From: Clostridia bacterium
GTDB lineage: Bacteria > Bacillota > Clostridia > TANB77 > CAG-508
Length of the DNA: 46,721 bases
Assembly: GCA_017625465.1 (NCBI GenBank)
Contig: JAGAKS010000003.1
Location: forward strand, 1-46,721
Direction: 5' to 3'
This document shows, piece by piece, positions 17,311 through 25,853 of this stretch. A program made the translations under genes and the position numbers. Under the pieces are notes generated by a model. It saw only the letters and a program-made list of their open reading frames with translations. It was not told where the DNA came from and made no database searches. Every line of letters begins with the position of its first letter. Positions within the stretch are counted from its first letter, which is position 1.

Positions 17311-17796
17311 CTATTTTATTTCATTTAAAAAGGTTTCAGAAGTATATCTACAAATACTTGAACTTATAGCTAAATACATAGCTGGATTAAATTTTGCATC
17401 TTTTTCATAAGCCTCTGATAATTCAATTATTTTATTTGTAGTATCAGAATATAGTTTGCTATATTCGTTTAGTAATTCTTCGATAGAAGAATCTTTTAAT
17501 TTTTCGTCAATTAAAATTTTAATATCTGGAATTGGCATAACTTGTTTTAAACTGCAAATAATAATAAGGTATGCAATATGAGTTTTTGAATATTTCTTTT
17601 TTATAGGTGGTGGCACAATTCCAAGTTTTACATAGTTGTTAATCATAGAAGGTGTAATTAGTTTATCCTTTTTGCTAGCATTTAAATGTTTTTCCATTAA
17701 AACTATTACTTGATCCATATATAAATCTAATTCAGGAAGTTCGTTCCACTTAGGAATTTTTCTAGTATTTAATATTTCTTTTAAATTTGTTTCCAT
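17311..17796 (-). CDS. DUF1836 family protein (predicted DNA-binding regulator)
   Basis: A 161-residue protein. The central part LITPSMINNYVKLGIVPPPIKKKYSKTHIAYL is the hallmark of DUF1836, whose N-terminal half looks like a MerR-type winged helix. It is probably a cytoplasmic regulator, but its target and signal are unknown. It is transcribed divergently from the acyl-CoA synthetase gene, so control of that gene is a reasonable guess. AGGAGA stands before the ATG on the minus strand. The length fits the family. Confidence 0.88.
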   Translation of the reverse strand: METNLKEILNTRKIPKWNELPELDLYMDQVIVLMEKHLNASKKDKLITPSMINNYVKLGIVPPPIKKKYSKTHIAYLIIICSLKQVMPIPDIKILIDEKLKDSSIEELLNEYSKLYSDTTNKIIELSEAYEKDAKFNPAMYLAISSSICRYTSETFLNEIK

Positions 17797-17891
17797 AAAT
17801 ATCTCCTTTTATGACTGACTGTTCGAATCAATATAAATATTTTAAATTTCATATATAATATAACATATATATGGCAAAATATCAAGACCAC

Positions 17892-17920
17892 TTGACTTTG
17901 TATTGTTGTTCATATATAAT
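17892..17920 (+). promoter_or_regulatory. Promoter of the acyl-CoA synthetase gene
   Basis: TTGACT (17892-17897), a 17-base spacer, TATAAT (17915-17920). It lies downstream of an in-frame ATG at 17871, which therefore cannot be the main start. Confidence 0.85.
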
Positions 17921-17948
17921 AGTTTTGAAAACTAGATTGGGAGGTTTT

Positions 17949-19664
17949 ATGAAAAAGGACGAATATTTTTTTACATATCCAGATTTTAATAATATTAGAG
18001 AGATAATATTAGATGCAATAAATAAATTTCCTAAAAATAGAGCATTTATATTAAAGGACAAAGAAGGAAATCATCATAATAAAACTTTTGAAGATTTTTT
18101 TGTAGATATAAAAAATTTATCAACTGGATTATTTAATTTAGGATTGAAAAATAAAAGAATAGCTATTGTAGGTGCTAATTCATATATGTGGGCTTTAAGT
18201 TATGTTTCTATTTTAATGGGTAATATGGTAGCAGTTCCTCTAGATAAAGGATTAGAAGAGGGAGAGTTAGAAGATTCTTTAATTAGAAGTGAAGCTGATG
18301 CTATTATATTTGATGAAAAACATTTAGAAGTTATAAATAAGATTAAAGAGAATGGAAAAACAAATTTAAAATTTTATATAACTAATGGTGAAAATAGTGA
18401 ATTTATAAATTTTGAAAGCTTGAAAAATGATGGAGCTAAATTATTAGAAGAAGGAAATAAGGAATTTGATAATGTAGAAGTTGATAGCGATAAAATGTCA
18501 GTATTATTATTTACTTCTGGTACTACATCAAAATCTAAAGCTGTAATGCTATCACAAAGAAATATAGCTTCAAATATAGTTTCAATGCATGCAACAGAGG
18601 ATTTTAGAGAAACAGATGTAAACTTAGCTTTTTTACCATTTCATCATACTTTTGGCTCAACAGCCCTATTAGTATTGCTTTCTTCAGGTGCAGCTAGTGC
18701 TTTTCCAGATGGGCTAAGATATGTTGCTCAAAACTTAAAAGAATATAAAGTAACATTTTTCGTAGGTGTGCCACTTTTAATTGAATCAATATATAAAAAA
18801 GTCGAAAAAGAGATAGAGAAACAAGGAAAAACTAAAATTATAAATATTGCTAGAAAAGTAACAAATGTATTAGATAAATGTGGTATTCATGTAAAGAGAA
18901 AAATTTTTAAACCAATTATTGACAATTTAGGTGGAGATTTGCGTATGATAATTAGTGGAGCAGCAAGTCTTGATAAAAATGTTGCTAAATTTTTCAATGA
19001 AATTGGAATAAAAACTATTCAAGGTTATGGATTAACAGAAACATCACCAGTTGTGTGTGCAGAAAACTGTAAATATATAAAATATGGTTCAGTAGGTTTT
19101 CCTATGAAAAATGTAACAGTAGAGATAGCAGATAAAGATGATAAAGGTATTGGAGAACTTAGAGTAAAAGGACCTAATGTAATGCTTGGTTATTATAAAA
19201 ACGAAGAAGCAACAAATGCAGTCCTAAAAGATGGCTGGTATTATACAGGAGATTATGGATATATAGATCCAGAAGGTTTTATCTTTATTACCGGTAGAAA
19301 GAAAAATATGATAGTTCTAAAAAATGGTAAAAAGATTTTCCCAGAAGAATTGGAAGAACTAGTAAACAAAATTGATTTAGTAAAAGAATCAATGGTATTT
19401 GGAATGCCAAAAGGTGATGATTTGGTTGTATCAGTAAAAGTACAGTATGATGAAGAAGTAGTAAAAGAAAAATATTCAAATATGAGTATGGAAGAAATAA
19501 AACATATTATATGGGAAAAAATCAAAGAGGTAAATAAAACTCTTCCAACATATAAATATGTTAAAAATATGCTTCTTACAAAAGACGATTTCATTAAAAC
19601 AACAACAGCAAAAATAAAAAGATTTGAAGAATTTGATAAAATTATGGCAAGCCAAAAAGCATAA
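17949..19664 (+). CDS. AMP-forming acyl-CoA synthetase (FadD-like)
   Basis: A 571-residue adenylate-forming enzyme that activates a fatty or other organic acid with ATP and CoA. The motifs are in order: the P-loop TSGTTSKSKAVMLS (from T189), FLPFHHTFGS, GYGLTETSPVV (A5), and YTGDYGYIDPEGFIFITGRKKNMIVLKNGKKIFPEELE (A7-A8 and hinge), with the catalytic lysine near the end in TTTAKIKRFE. The long-chain type fits best, but the substrate is not certain. The start at 17949 follows GGGAGG and lies after the promoter. A divergent DUF1836 regulator lies upstream and a terminator downstream. The N-terminal region is soluble, so the enzyme is cytoplasmic or peripheral. Confidence 0.92.
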   Translation: MKKDEYFFTYPDFNNIREIILDAINKFPKNRAFILKDKEGNHHNKTFEDFFVDIKNLSTGLFNLGLKNKRIAIVGANSYMWALSYVSILMGNMVAVPLDKGLEEGELEDSLIRSEADAIIFDEKHLEVINKIKENGKTNLKFYITNGENSEFINFESLKNDGAKLLEEGNKEFDNVEVDSDKMSVLLFTSGTTSKSKAVMLSQRNIASNIVSMHATEDFRETDVNLAFLPFHHTFGSTALLVLLSSGAASAFPDGLRYVAQNLKEYKVTFFVGVPLLIESIYKKVEKEIEKQGKTKIINIARKVTNVLDKCGIHVKRKIFKPIIDNLGGDLRMIISGAASLDKNVAKFFNEIGIKTIQGYGLTETSPVVCAENCKYIKYGSVGFPMKNVTVEIADKDDKGIGELRVKGPNVMLGYYKNEEATNAVLKDGWYYTGDYGYIDPEGFIFITGRKKNMIVLKNGKKIFPEELEELVNKIDLVKESMVFGMPKGDDLVVSVKVQYDEEVVKEKYSNMSMEEIKHIIWEKIKEVNKTLPTYKYVKNMLLTKDDFIKTTTAKIKRFEEFDKIMASQKA

Positions 19665-19670
19665 AAATAA

Positions 19671-19706
19671 AAAATACTTTGAACTAAAAATTCAAAGTAT
19701 TTTTTG
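19671..19706 (+). terminator. Terminator of the acyl-CoA synthetase gene
   Basis: AAAATACTTTGAA (19671-19683) pairs exactly with TTCAAAGTATTTT (19691-19703), followed by further T. Confidence 0.85.
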
Positions 19707-19728
19707 CTTTTAATAAAACTTTCACAAT

Positions 19729-19758
19729 TTGTTCGCTTTAAAACCATGAATTTATAAT
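19729..19758 (+). promoter_or_regulatory. Probable promoter of the glycosyltransferase operon
   Basis: TTGTTC (19729-19734), an 18-base spacer, TATAAT (19753-19758). The -35 is weak. Confidence 0.5.
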
Positions 19759-19803
19759 ATATAATGTATAAAAGAACAGGAAAGGAAAATATTAAAAGTA
19801 GTA

Positions 19804-20511
19804 ATGAAATTTATCAAAAAATTCTTTATAACAATTATATTAATATTTGGTGTGATAGCAGGAATAATATTTTATCAAGGATATGATTTATATAAAACTG
19901 CTATAGAAAAAACAACAATAGAAACAATGGTAGAAAATATAAGAAGTAAAGAAGATTTTTGCAAAATAGAAGATTTGCCACAAGATTATATAAATGCAGT
20001 TGTTGCTGTTGAAGATAGAAGATTTTATAAACATAATGGAATAGATATAATTTCGATTGGGAGAGCAGTAGTTACAGATATTAAAGAAATGGCTTTGGTG
20101 GAAGGTGGTAGTACCATTACACAACAAGTAGCAAAAAATAACTTGTTTTCACAAGAGAAAAAAGCTACTAGAAAAATTGCCGAAATGTTTGCTGCAAGAG
20201 ATTTAGAAGAGTATTGTAGCAAAGATGAAATTTTTGAATTGTATGTCAATACTTCATATTTTGGAGATGGGTATTATTCAGTAAAAGATGCTGCTAATGG
20301 TTATTTTGATAAAGAACCAAAAGATATGGATTTGTATGAAAGTACATTATTAGCTGGAATACCTAATGCGCCTTCTGTATATGCACCAACTAAAAATCCA
20401 GAACTTGCTAGACAAAGACAAGCTCAAGTAGTAGAGAAAATGGTGGTAAATGGATATCTAACAGAAGAACAAGCAGACGAAATTGTAAAAGTTGACAAAG
20501 TAAATAATTAA
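19804..20511 (+). CDS. Monofunctional peptidoglycan glycosyltransferase (GT51)
   Basis: A 235-residue membrane-anchored enzyme that polymerises lipid II into glycan strands on the outer face of the membrane. One N-terminal helix (about 4-25) is followed by a complete GT51 domain: catalytic E70 in AVEDRRFYKHNG, GGSTITQQVAKN, KATRKIAEMFAARDLE with the second glutamate E127, ELYVNTSYFG and LLAGIPNAPSVYAP. There is no transpeptidase domain, so it is a monofunctional type (MtgA-like) and not a truncated PBP1: the reading frame ends cleanly after the usual final helix. The start ATG has AGGAAAGGA some 17 bases upstream, which is a long spacing. Confidence 0.92.
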   Translation: MKFIKKFFITIILIFGVIAGIIFYQGYDLYKTAIEKTTIETMVENIRSKEDFCKIEDLPQDYINAVVAVEDRRFYKHNGIDIISIGRAVVTDIKEMALVEGGSTITQQVAKNNLFSQEKKATRKIAEMFAARDLEEYCSKDEIFELYVNTSYFGDGYYSVKDAANGYFDKEPKDMDLYESTLLAGIPNAPSVYAPTKNPELARQRQAQVVEKMVVNGYLTEEQADEIVKVDKVNN

Positions 20512-20554
20512 ATATATTATTTTATATAGATTGTATAGGAAAGAGAGAGTACAA

Positions 20555-21226
20555 ATGAGTAAGAAAAGAATAGTTATATTTGTTTTAATTGCTTTATTAT
20601 TGATAGCTGGTATTGTTGTAAATATTATAGCTTGGAAAGGTAGAGAAGATATACAAAAAGGGCAAAATCAATCCACAAATATTGCAGAAAATGTGGATAA
20701 CACAAGTGAAAACGAGACTTCTAACAACACTTTTTTGAACAATAGTCTTGCAAATACAGATTTAAATAATATTACTGAAGAAGATTTAGAGCTTAGTGGA
20801 GAAAAATATCAAATAGCAGATGTACAAGATAAGGATGGAAATGCTACTACACTTGAATTAGAAGAAAATAAACCAATGATAATATTATTTTGGAACACTA
20901 CAGAAGATGTATCTATAGAAACATTAAAAAATTTACAAAGTTTTTATGATAAATATAGTGAAAAAATAACTTTTGCATCGATAGTAGTTGCAGATAGTTT
21001 TGAAGAAAATAAATCAGATGTAGAAAAAGTCGTTGCAGAAAATGAAATAACTATGCCAGTTTATTATGACACAATTGATGCTTCAGCTAGTAAAGCTAAT
21101 AATGTTAGTAATGTACCAAGCTTGGTAATGATTAATAAAAAAGGAGAGAAAATCAATACTGTAACAGAAGATATAAATACAGATGTTATTGAAGCTAATT
21201 TAGATATATTATCAGAAAATTATTAA
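20555..21226 (+). CDS. Membrane-anchored thioredoxin-fold protein lacking the redox CxxC
   Basis: A 223-residue protein with one N-terminal helix (about 5-26), a polar Asn/Ser/Thr-rich linker and a C-terminal TlpA/AhpC-like thioredoxin fold. The strand leading to the active site is present (PMIILFWN, W113), but where TlpA proteins have CxxC this one reads TTEDVS, and no cysteine is seen in the domain. The cis-proline loop is kept (NVPSLVMI). It cannot be an ordinary thiol oxidoreductase, so a binding or scaffold role outside the membrane is more likely. The ATG at 20555 follows GGAAAGAGAG. It lies 43 bases after the glycosyltransferase gene and may share its transcript. Confidence 0.82.
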   Translation: MSKKRIVIFVLIALLLIAGIVVNIIAWKGREDIQKGQNQSTNIAENVDNTSENETSNNTFLNNSLANTDLNNITEEDLELSGEKYQIADVQDKDGNATTLELEENKPMIILFWNTTEDVSIETLKNLQSFYDKYSEKITFASIVVADSFEENKSDVEKVVAENEITMPVYYDTIDASASKANNVSNVPSLVMINKKGEKINTVTEDINTDVIEANLDILSENY

Positions 21227-21756
21227 TTTTTATGGATTGAAAAGAAAACAGAAAAAATAGTAGTTGATAAATTTATTATAGCTAAAAGCCATAAGAATTT
21301 ATAGAATTCTAAAAAGTGCATAAAAATTAAACCTAACATAATAGGTAGAAAACATTTTAAAGCAATTAAGAAACTTAATTGCTTTTTTTGTGCAAAAATT
21401 TTATGAAGACTTGTAAAAAATAAGCTAAGTAAAGGAGAAAACATAAATAAATATTTGTATAAATACATGGTAAAATTAGTAGTTCCTACTGAAATATTAA
21501 ATAAAGATAATATGTTTTTTCCAAATACAAAAAATATTAAAGAAGTAGCAATTGTTAAGATAGAAGAAAATATAAAATATTTTTTTCTATCAATTTTAGT
21601 ATGTAGTAAAGCTAATGAAGGCAAATACAAAATAAAAGAAAATATTAACAAAAGCCATATACAAGAAGTGTTTGCTGACACACCAAATACACATAATGTG
21701 TAATATAAAAAGGCATAGAATATAAGATTAAAACAAATAAATAATAAATTTTCCAT
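21223..21756 (-). CDS. Hypothetical polytopic membrane protein
   Basis: A 177-residue, very hydrophobic protein with about five or six membrane helices and few charged loops. The segment VFGKNILSLFNIS followed by a long helix pair weakly recalls half of a MATE-type transporter, but no diagnostic motif is present, so I do not assign a family. The ATG at 21756 follows AGGTGA on the minus strand; an earlier start near 21801 would add an unlikely leader. Its stop codon overlaps the stop of the convergent thioredoxin-fold gene (TTATTAA, 21221-21227). Confidence 0.65.
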   Translation of the reverse strand: MENLLFICFNLIFYAFLYYTLCVFGVSANTSCIWLLLIFSFILYLPSLALLHTKIDRKKYFIFSSILTIATSLIFFVFGKNILSLFNISVGTTNFTMYLYKYLFMFSPLLSLFFTSLHKIFAQKKQLSFLIALKCFLPIMLGLIFMHFLEFYKFLWLLAIINLSTTIFSVFFSIHKN

Positions 21757-21818
21757 AAAATCACCTAGAAGTATTATACACGATATAAAAAAATTTTTCA
21801 AAAATTTTGAAAAAAGGC

Positions 21819-21847
21819 TTGCAAAATAAAATTTTATATATTACAAT
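21819..21847 (+). promoter_or_regulatory. Promoter of mraZ and the dcw cluster
   Basis: TTGCAA (21819-21824), a 17-base spacer, TACAAT (21842-21847). The expected start near 21854 coincides with the first MraZ box. Confidence 0.7.
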
Positions 21848-21853
21848 TTATTT

Positions 21854-21893
21854 GAAGTGGAGAGAAGTGGTACAAAGTGGTAGAAAAAGGAAG
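21854..21893 (+). promoter_or_regulatory. MraZ box array (autoregulatory operator)
   Basis: GTGG occurs at 21857, 21867 and 21877, each preceded by AA, giving three AAGTGG units with an exact 10-base period. A fourth, AAAAAGG at about 21884-21890, is degenerate. This matches the known AAAGTG(G/T)N3 type of MraZ operator, in which each repeat is bound on the same face of the DNA by one unit of the MraZ ring. It lies at +1 to +40 of the mraZ promoter, fitting autoregulation. Confidence 0.8.
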
Positions 21894-21905
21894 AGGAGTG
21901 GCTCA

Positions 21906-22331
21906 ATGTTAATTGGTGAATATGAACACTCTCTTGATACTAAAGGAAGGCTTATAATGCCTGCCAAATTAAGGGAGAGTATAGGTGAAAAATTCATAGT
22001 TACAAAAGGTTTAGATGGCTGTTTATTTGCCTTCTCTTTAGAAGAATGGTCAAATTTTGAACAAAAACTAAGAACACTTCCAATTTCTAATAAAGATGCC
22101 AGAGCTTTCTCAAGATTCTTCTTCGCAGGAGCAATTGAATGCGAAATAGACAAACAAGGTAGATTCCTTATTTCAAGTAATTTAAGAGAATTTGCTAACT
22201 TTATCAAAGATGTTGTTATTGTTGGTATGGATTCTCGTATTGAAATATGGAGCAAAGAAAAATGGCAACAATGTGATAGCGACATTTCAGCAGATGATAT
22301 TGCTGAAAAGATGGAAATGCTTGGTATATAA
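21906..22331 (+). CDS. mraZ: Transcriptional regulator MraZ
   Basis: A 141-residue protein with the two tandem AbrB/SpoVT-like domains of Mra[21 protein letters not shown] (about 5-24) and the matching [20 protein letters not shown] (about 78-97). MraZ forms a ring that binds repeated boxes at its own promoter and controls the division and cell-wall cluster. The array of boxes is visible just upstream. The ATG at 21906 follows AGAGGAG. Longer in-frame starts would have to read through the operator. The length is typical at about 142. An attenuator-like spacer separates it from rsmH. Confidence 0.96.
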   Translation: MLIGEYEHSLDTKGRLIMPAKLRESIGEKFIVTKGLDGCLFAFSLEEWSNFEQKLRTLPISNKDARAFSRFFFAGAIECEIDKQGRFLISSNLREFANFIKDVVIVGMDSRIEIWSKEKWQQCDSDISADDIAEKMEMLGI

Positions 22332-22374
22332 CTTGCTAAAGTTTATATAATTACCTAAGAAAAAGTTTTAAAAC

Positions 22375-22526
22375 ACAAAAGATTACAAAAACACAAAAGA
22401 AAAAATTTTTAAAGTACAAAAGATAAAGCTATAAGTTTATATTCAAAAGAAGAATTTATAGTTTACAAAAGTTAAAATGTTATAATACAAAAGATCTTGG
22501 AAAACAAAAGATAAGTAAACAAAAAG
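22375..22526 (+). repeat. Cluster of ACAAAAG repeats between mraZ and rsmH
   Basis: The heptamer ACAAAAG occurs at 22375, 22393, 22416, 22465, 22487 and 22504. Near copies are at 22385 (ACAAAAA), 22443 (TCAAAAG) and 22519 (ACAAAAAG). Intervals range from 17 to 49 bases, without a fixed period. The stretch has no reading frame. TATAAT with an extended TG (22478-22486) could be an internal promoter. Meaning unknown. Confidence 0.6.
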
Positions 22527-22533
22527 ATTAAGG

Positions 22534-22564
22534 GCAGTTGGTATATCTTTACCAACTGCTTTTA
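22534..22564 (+). terminator. Terminator or attenuator upstream of rsmH
   Basis: GCAGTTGGTA (22534-22543) pairs exactly with TACCAACTGC (22550-22559) around a 6-base loop, followed by four T. It lies between mraZ and rsmH, which are normally cotranscribed, so it probably lowers or regulates read-through. Confidence 0.75.
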
Positions 22565-22595
22565 ATAAAATGAGCAAATTTTTAAAGAGGACAAG

Positions 22596-23519
22596 ATGGA
22601 ATTTCAACACAAATCAGTATTATTACAAGAATGCATTGATGGCTTGAACATAAAACCAGATGGCATATATGTAGATGGCACAATGGGTGGAGCAGGTCAT
22701 AGTAAAGAAATAGTAAAAAAAATATCTGAAAAAGGGCTTCTTATAGGAATTGATAGAGATGAAGAGGCTATTTGTGTTGCTAAAGATAGATTAAAAGATT
22801 TTGAAAATGTAAAATTTGTTCATGATAATCATGATAATATTTTAAATATTTTAGATAACTTAAATTTAACAGGTGTTGATGGAATACTGCTAGATTTAGG
22901 TGTTTCTTCATATCAGTTAGATGAACGAAACAGAGGCTTTAGCTATATGGGAGAAGCAGATTTAGACATGAGAATGGATAGAACGCAAAGTTTGAATGCA
23001 AAAACTGTAGTTAATACCTATTCAGAAGAAGAGCTTAGCAAAATATTATGGGAATATGGAGAAGAAAAATTTTCTAGAAGAATTGCAAAAAATATTTGTG
23101 AATATAGAAAAAATAAAACTATAGAAACTACTTTAGAATTAGTAGAAATTATTGAAAAATCAGTTCCAAGAACTAATGATGGACATCCTGCTAAAAGAAC
23201 ATTTCAAGCAATTAGAATAGAAGTTAATGACGAAATAAAACCTTTATATAAGACAGTACAAGATTCTATAATGGCATTAAATCCAGGAGGAAGATTGTGC
23301 ATAATAACATTCCATTCTTTAGAAGATAGAGCCGTAAAAAATGCTTATATTGAAATGGCTGGAAATTGTACATGTCCACCAGATTTGCCATACTGTGTAT
23401 GTGGAGCAAAATCTTATGGTAAAATTATAACGAGAAAACCAATTTTGCCAAGTAAAGAGGAACAAGAAGAAAATTCTAGAAGTAGAAGTGCAAAACTTAG
23501 AATATTTGAAAAAGCATAA
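22596..23519 (+). CDS. rsmH: 16S rRNA (cytosine-N4)-methyltransferase RsmH (MraW)
   Basis: A 307-residue SAM-dependent methyltransferase that modifies the 16S rRNA cytosine equivalent to C1402 in the decoding site. The SAM motif [11 protein letters not shown] lies at about 24-34. [27 protein letters not shown] and [11 protein letters not shown] are family marks, and the C-terminal cysteine-containing loop ([13 protein letters not shown]) is typical. The length is normal. It is second in the dcw cluster, with AAAGAGGA before the ATG, and lies downstream of the attenuator-like hairpin. Confidence 0.96.
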   Translation: MEFQHKSVLLQECIDGLNIKPDGIYVDGTMGGAGHSKEIVKKISEKGLLIGIDRDEEAICVAKDRLKDFENVKFVHDNHDNILNILDNLNLTGVDGILLDLGVSSYQLDERNRGFSYMGEADLDMRMDRTQSLNAKTVVNTYSEEELSKILWEYGEEKFSRRIAKNICEYRKNKTIETTLELVEIIEKSVPRTNDGHPAKRTFQAIRIEVNDEIKPLYKTVQDSIMALNPGGRLCIITFHSLEDRAVKNAYIEMAGNCTCPPDLPYCVCGAKSYGKIITRKPILPSKEEQEENSRSRSAKLRIFEKA

Positions 23520-23553
23520 AAACTTTATAAGTTTTTAGAAAGGAGGTAAATAC

Positions 23554-24054
23554 ATGAGCTATCAATATGAAACTAGTCCAAGAAAGTATGAACCAGAGTA
23601 TCATGCTAGACCAAAAAAGAAAAAACAAAAAACTACGAAAAAAGTTTCAAATACTAAAAAATCAAAGAAAAATGAAAAAAGAGAAAATTTGAAATTCAAA
23701 GCTACTCTTGTATTAAATATAATAATATTTTTAGTAATTGTATTTACTATAAGCTTTCGAAATGCTTTAATAAATCAATCTTTTGCAGAAATACAAAAGT
23801 TGAAAACTCAAGTAAGTGAAATACAAAAAGAAAATGACCAATTAGAAATTAGTATTCAAAATAGTTTAAATTTAAGTACTATTGAGCAAACAGCAAAAGA
23901 CTTGTTAGGAATGCAAAAATTAACTAATAAGCAAACAGTTTATTTGACATTACCAAAAAAAGATTATGTTGAACCTAGCACAGAAGAAGTTGTTATAGAA
24001 GAAAGTACTGGAATTATCCAAAATATAATTAATTATTTAAAAAATATATTTTAA
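23554..24054 (+). CDS. ftsL: Cell division protein FtsL-like
   Basis: A 166-residue bitopic membrane protein. It has a long basic cytoplasmic start (about 1-48, many Lys), one membrane helix (about 49-70, ATLVLNIIIFLVIVFTISF), then a coiled coil (FAEIQKLKTQVSEIQKENDQLE) and the conserved LSTIEQTAKDLLGMQKLTNKQTVYL segment of FtsL proteins. FtsL joins DivIC and the FtsW-PBP pair at the septum. The position between rsmH and the PBP gene supports the call. AGGAGG precedes the ATG. A terminator follows directly, so the next gene may need another promoter or read-through. Confidence 0.88.
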   Translation: MSYQYETSPRKYEPEYHARPKKKKQKTTKKVSNTKKSKKNEKRENLKFKATLVLNIIIFLVIVFTISFRNALINQSFAEIQKLKTQVSEIQKENDQLEISIQNSLNLSTIEQTAKDLLGMQKLTNKQTVYLTLPKKDYVEPSTEEVVIEESTGIIQNIINYLKNIF

Positions 24055-24097
24055 AAGGACTAAAAAATCATAAAGAATTTTTAGTCTTTTTTATTTA
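24053..24097 (+). terminator. Terminator after ftsL
   Basis: GACTAAAAA (24058-24066) pairs with TTTTTAGTC (about 24078-24086), extended by A-T pairs outside, then a run of T. It splits the dcw cluster between ftsL and the PBP gene. Confidence 0.7.
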
Positions 24098-24140
24098 GAA
24101 AAGTAATATTATTAGTTAAGAAAAATTTAAAGGAGAAACT

Positions 24141-25853
24141 ATGATAAAAAATGATTTATCAGCCAGAAAAAGAATGATTTTTGGACTAATAATATTTTGT
24201 GTAGCATGTTTGGTTATAATTATAAGATTAGCATATTTGCAATTTTTTAAATCTGCAGAATTTAGGGCAAAAACGGAAGCACAACAAAATTCTACTAGAT
24301 TAGTTGGGGCAAGACGAGGAACTATATATGATAGTTCTGGAGAAATTGTTTTAGCTGTAAGTAGCACAGTTTATACTGTAACAGTTAATCCAATGAAAAT
24401 ACCAGATGAGAAAAAAGAAGTTTTAGCAAAAAAGCTTGCAGAAATTTTTGAACTTGATTATGAGAAAACTTTGAAAAAAGTAAAAAAGAAAAGCTCAATA
24501 GAAACAATAATTAAAAGGCAAGATAAAGAAAAAACTGATAATTTAAGAACTTGGATGGAAGAAAACGAGATATATGTTGGAATAAATATTGATGAAGATA
24601 CCAAAAGATATTATCCTTTTTCAAATTTAGCTTCACATGTAATTGGATTTTGTGGAAGTGATAATCAAGGATTAGAAGGGATAGAGGCAAAATATGAAGA
24701 AGTTTTATCTGGGAAAAGTGGAAAAATAAATTCACTAACAGATGCCAAAGGTAGACATTTTGGAGATGAAGGAGAAAAGTATGTTGAGCCTAGTGATGGT
24801 AATGATTTAGTTTTAACAATTGATAGTAATATTCAGGCTATTATACAAAAACATTTAGAAGAAGCGTGTATTGATAATGTTTGTACAGATGGTGGAAGTA
24901 TTATTGCAATGAATCCTCAAAATGGCGATATTTTAGCTTTAGCTAATTATCCTAATTATGATTTGAATTCACCATATATTCCAAATGATGAGGCATTAAA
25001 AAATATATGGAGCGAGTTTACGCAAGAAGAAAAGAGTAATTTTTTGATGGGAATGTGGAGAAACAAGGCTATTGCAGATACTTATGAGCCAGGATCCACC
25101 TTTAAACTTGTAACTGCATCTAGTGCATTAGAAGAAAAAATTGCAGAAGTTGATAGAAAAGGAGCTTTTTGTTGTACTGGTGGAATAGAAATAGCAGGAG
25201 TTAGAATAAAGTGCTGGAGATATTATAGACCGCATGGTTCAGAAAGTTTAAGAGAAGCATTAATGAATTCATGTAATCCGGTTTTTATTGGTCTTGGTCA
25301 AAAAATAGGAAAAGAAAAATATTATGATTATTTAGAAAAATTTGGATTTTTAAAGAAAACAGGAATAGATTTACCAGGAGAAGCTAGAAGTATTTTCTTG
25401 AAAGAAGAAAAAGTAGGCCCTGTAGAACTGGCAACAATTTCTTTTGGTCAAAGATTTGAAGTTACGCCTATTCAAATGGTAACAATGGTTTCATCAATAG
25501 CTAACAAAGGAAAATATGTAAAACCAAGGCTAGTAAAAAAGATTATAAATTCTGAAACTGGTGAAATAACAGAAATTGAGCCTCAATATGAAAACCAAGT
25601 TATAACAGAAGAAACTGCCAATAATGTACTTAGCATGATGGAAAGTGTGGTTTCAGAAGGTACTGGTAAAAATGCTAAAGTAGTAGGCTATAGAATAGGA
25701 GGAAAAACAGGAACATCAGAAGATGGAGTTAATACTGGAAAATATGTAACATCTTTTATAGGTGTTGCAGATATTAGTAATCCTAAAATAGCACTATTAG
25801 TAACTTTATATAATCCTACTGGAGAAGGAGGACATCAACGGACGGAGGTGTAG
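24141..25853 (+). CDS. Class B penicillin-binding protein (SpoVD/FtsI type), frameshifted near the end
   Basis: A 570-residue class B PBP that cross-links peptidoglycan at the septum or spore cortex. An N-terminal membrane helix (about 13-33) and a dimerisation domain (RRGTIYDSSGEIV) precede the transpeptidase domain, with the serine motif STFK (S319, K322), SCN (377-379) and KTG (522-524). The family's expected ending GGVAAPVAGKIF... is encoded directly downstream, but in another frame. After ...GEGGHQ the frame reads RTEV and stops at 25851. The shift equals two extra bases or one missing base within 25839-25843. The lost tail is about 24 residues, away from the active site. FtsI and SpoVD cannot be told apart here; no PASTA domain is seen. 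Confidence 0.9.
   Translation: MIKNDLSARKRMIFGLIIFCVACLVIIIRLAYLQFFKSAEFRAKTEAQQNSTRLVGARRGTIYDSSGEIVLAVSSTVYTVTVNPMKIPDEKKEVLAKKLAEIFELDYEKTLKKVKKKSSIETIIKRQDKEKTDNLRTWMEENEIYVGINIDEDTKRYYPFSNLASHVIGFCGSDNQGLEGIEAKYEEVLSGKSGKINSLTDAKGRHFGDEGEKYVEPSDGNDLVLTIDSNIQAIIQKHLEEACIDNVCTDGGSIIAMNPQNGDILALANYPNYDLNSPYIPNDEALKNIWSEFTQEEKSNFLMGMWRNKAIADTYEPGSTFKLVTASSALEEKIAEVDRKGAFCCTGGIEIAGVRIKCWRYYRPHGSESLREALMNSCNPVFIGLGQKIGKEKYYDYLEKFGFLKKTGIDLPGEARSIFLKEEKVGPVELATISFGQRFEVTPIQMVTMVSSIANKGKYVKPRLVKKIINSETGEITEIEPQYENQVITEETANNVLSMMESVVSEGTGKNAKVVGYRIGGKTGTSEDGVNTGKYVTSFIGVADISNPKIALLVTLYNPTGEGGHQRTEV

Noticed and set aside
17871..17948. Longer N-terminus for the acyl-CoA synthetase
   Set aside because: The promoter (17892-17920) lies inside that extension and the ATG at 17949 has GGGAGG upstream.
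21455..21703. Plus-strand 82-codon frame opposite the membrane protein gene
   Set aside because: It is fully antisense to a hydrophobic gene with a plausible start, and has no promoter or ribosome binding site.
22375..22526. ACAAAAG repeats as a CRISPR or iteron array
   Set aside because: Units are only 7 bases, spacing is irregular, and no cas or replication gene is near.
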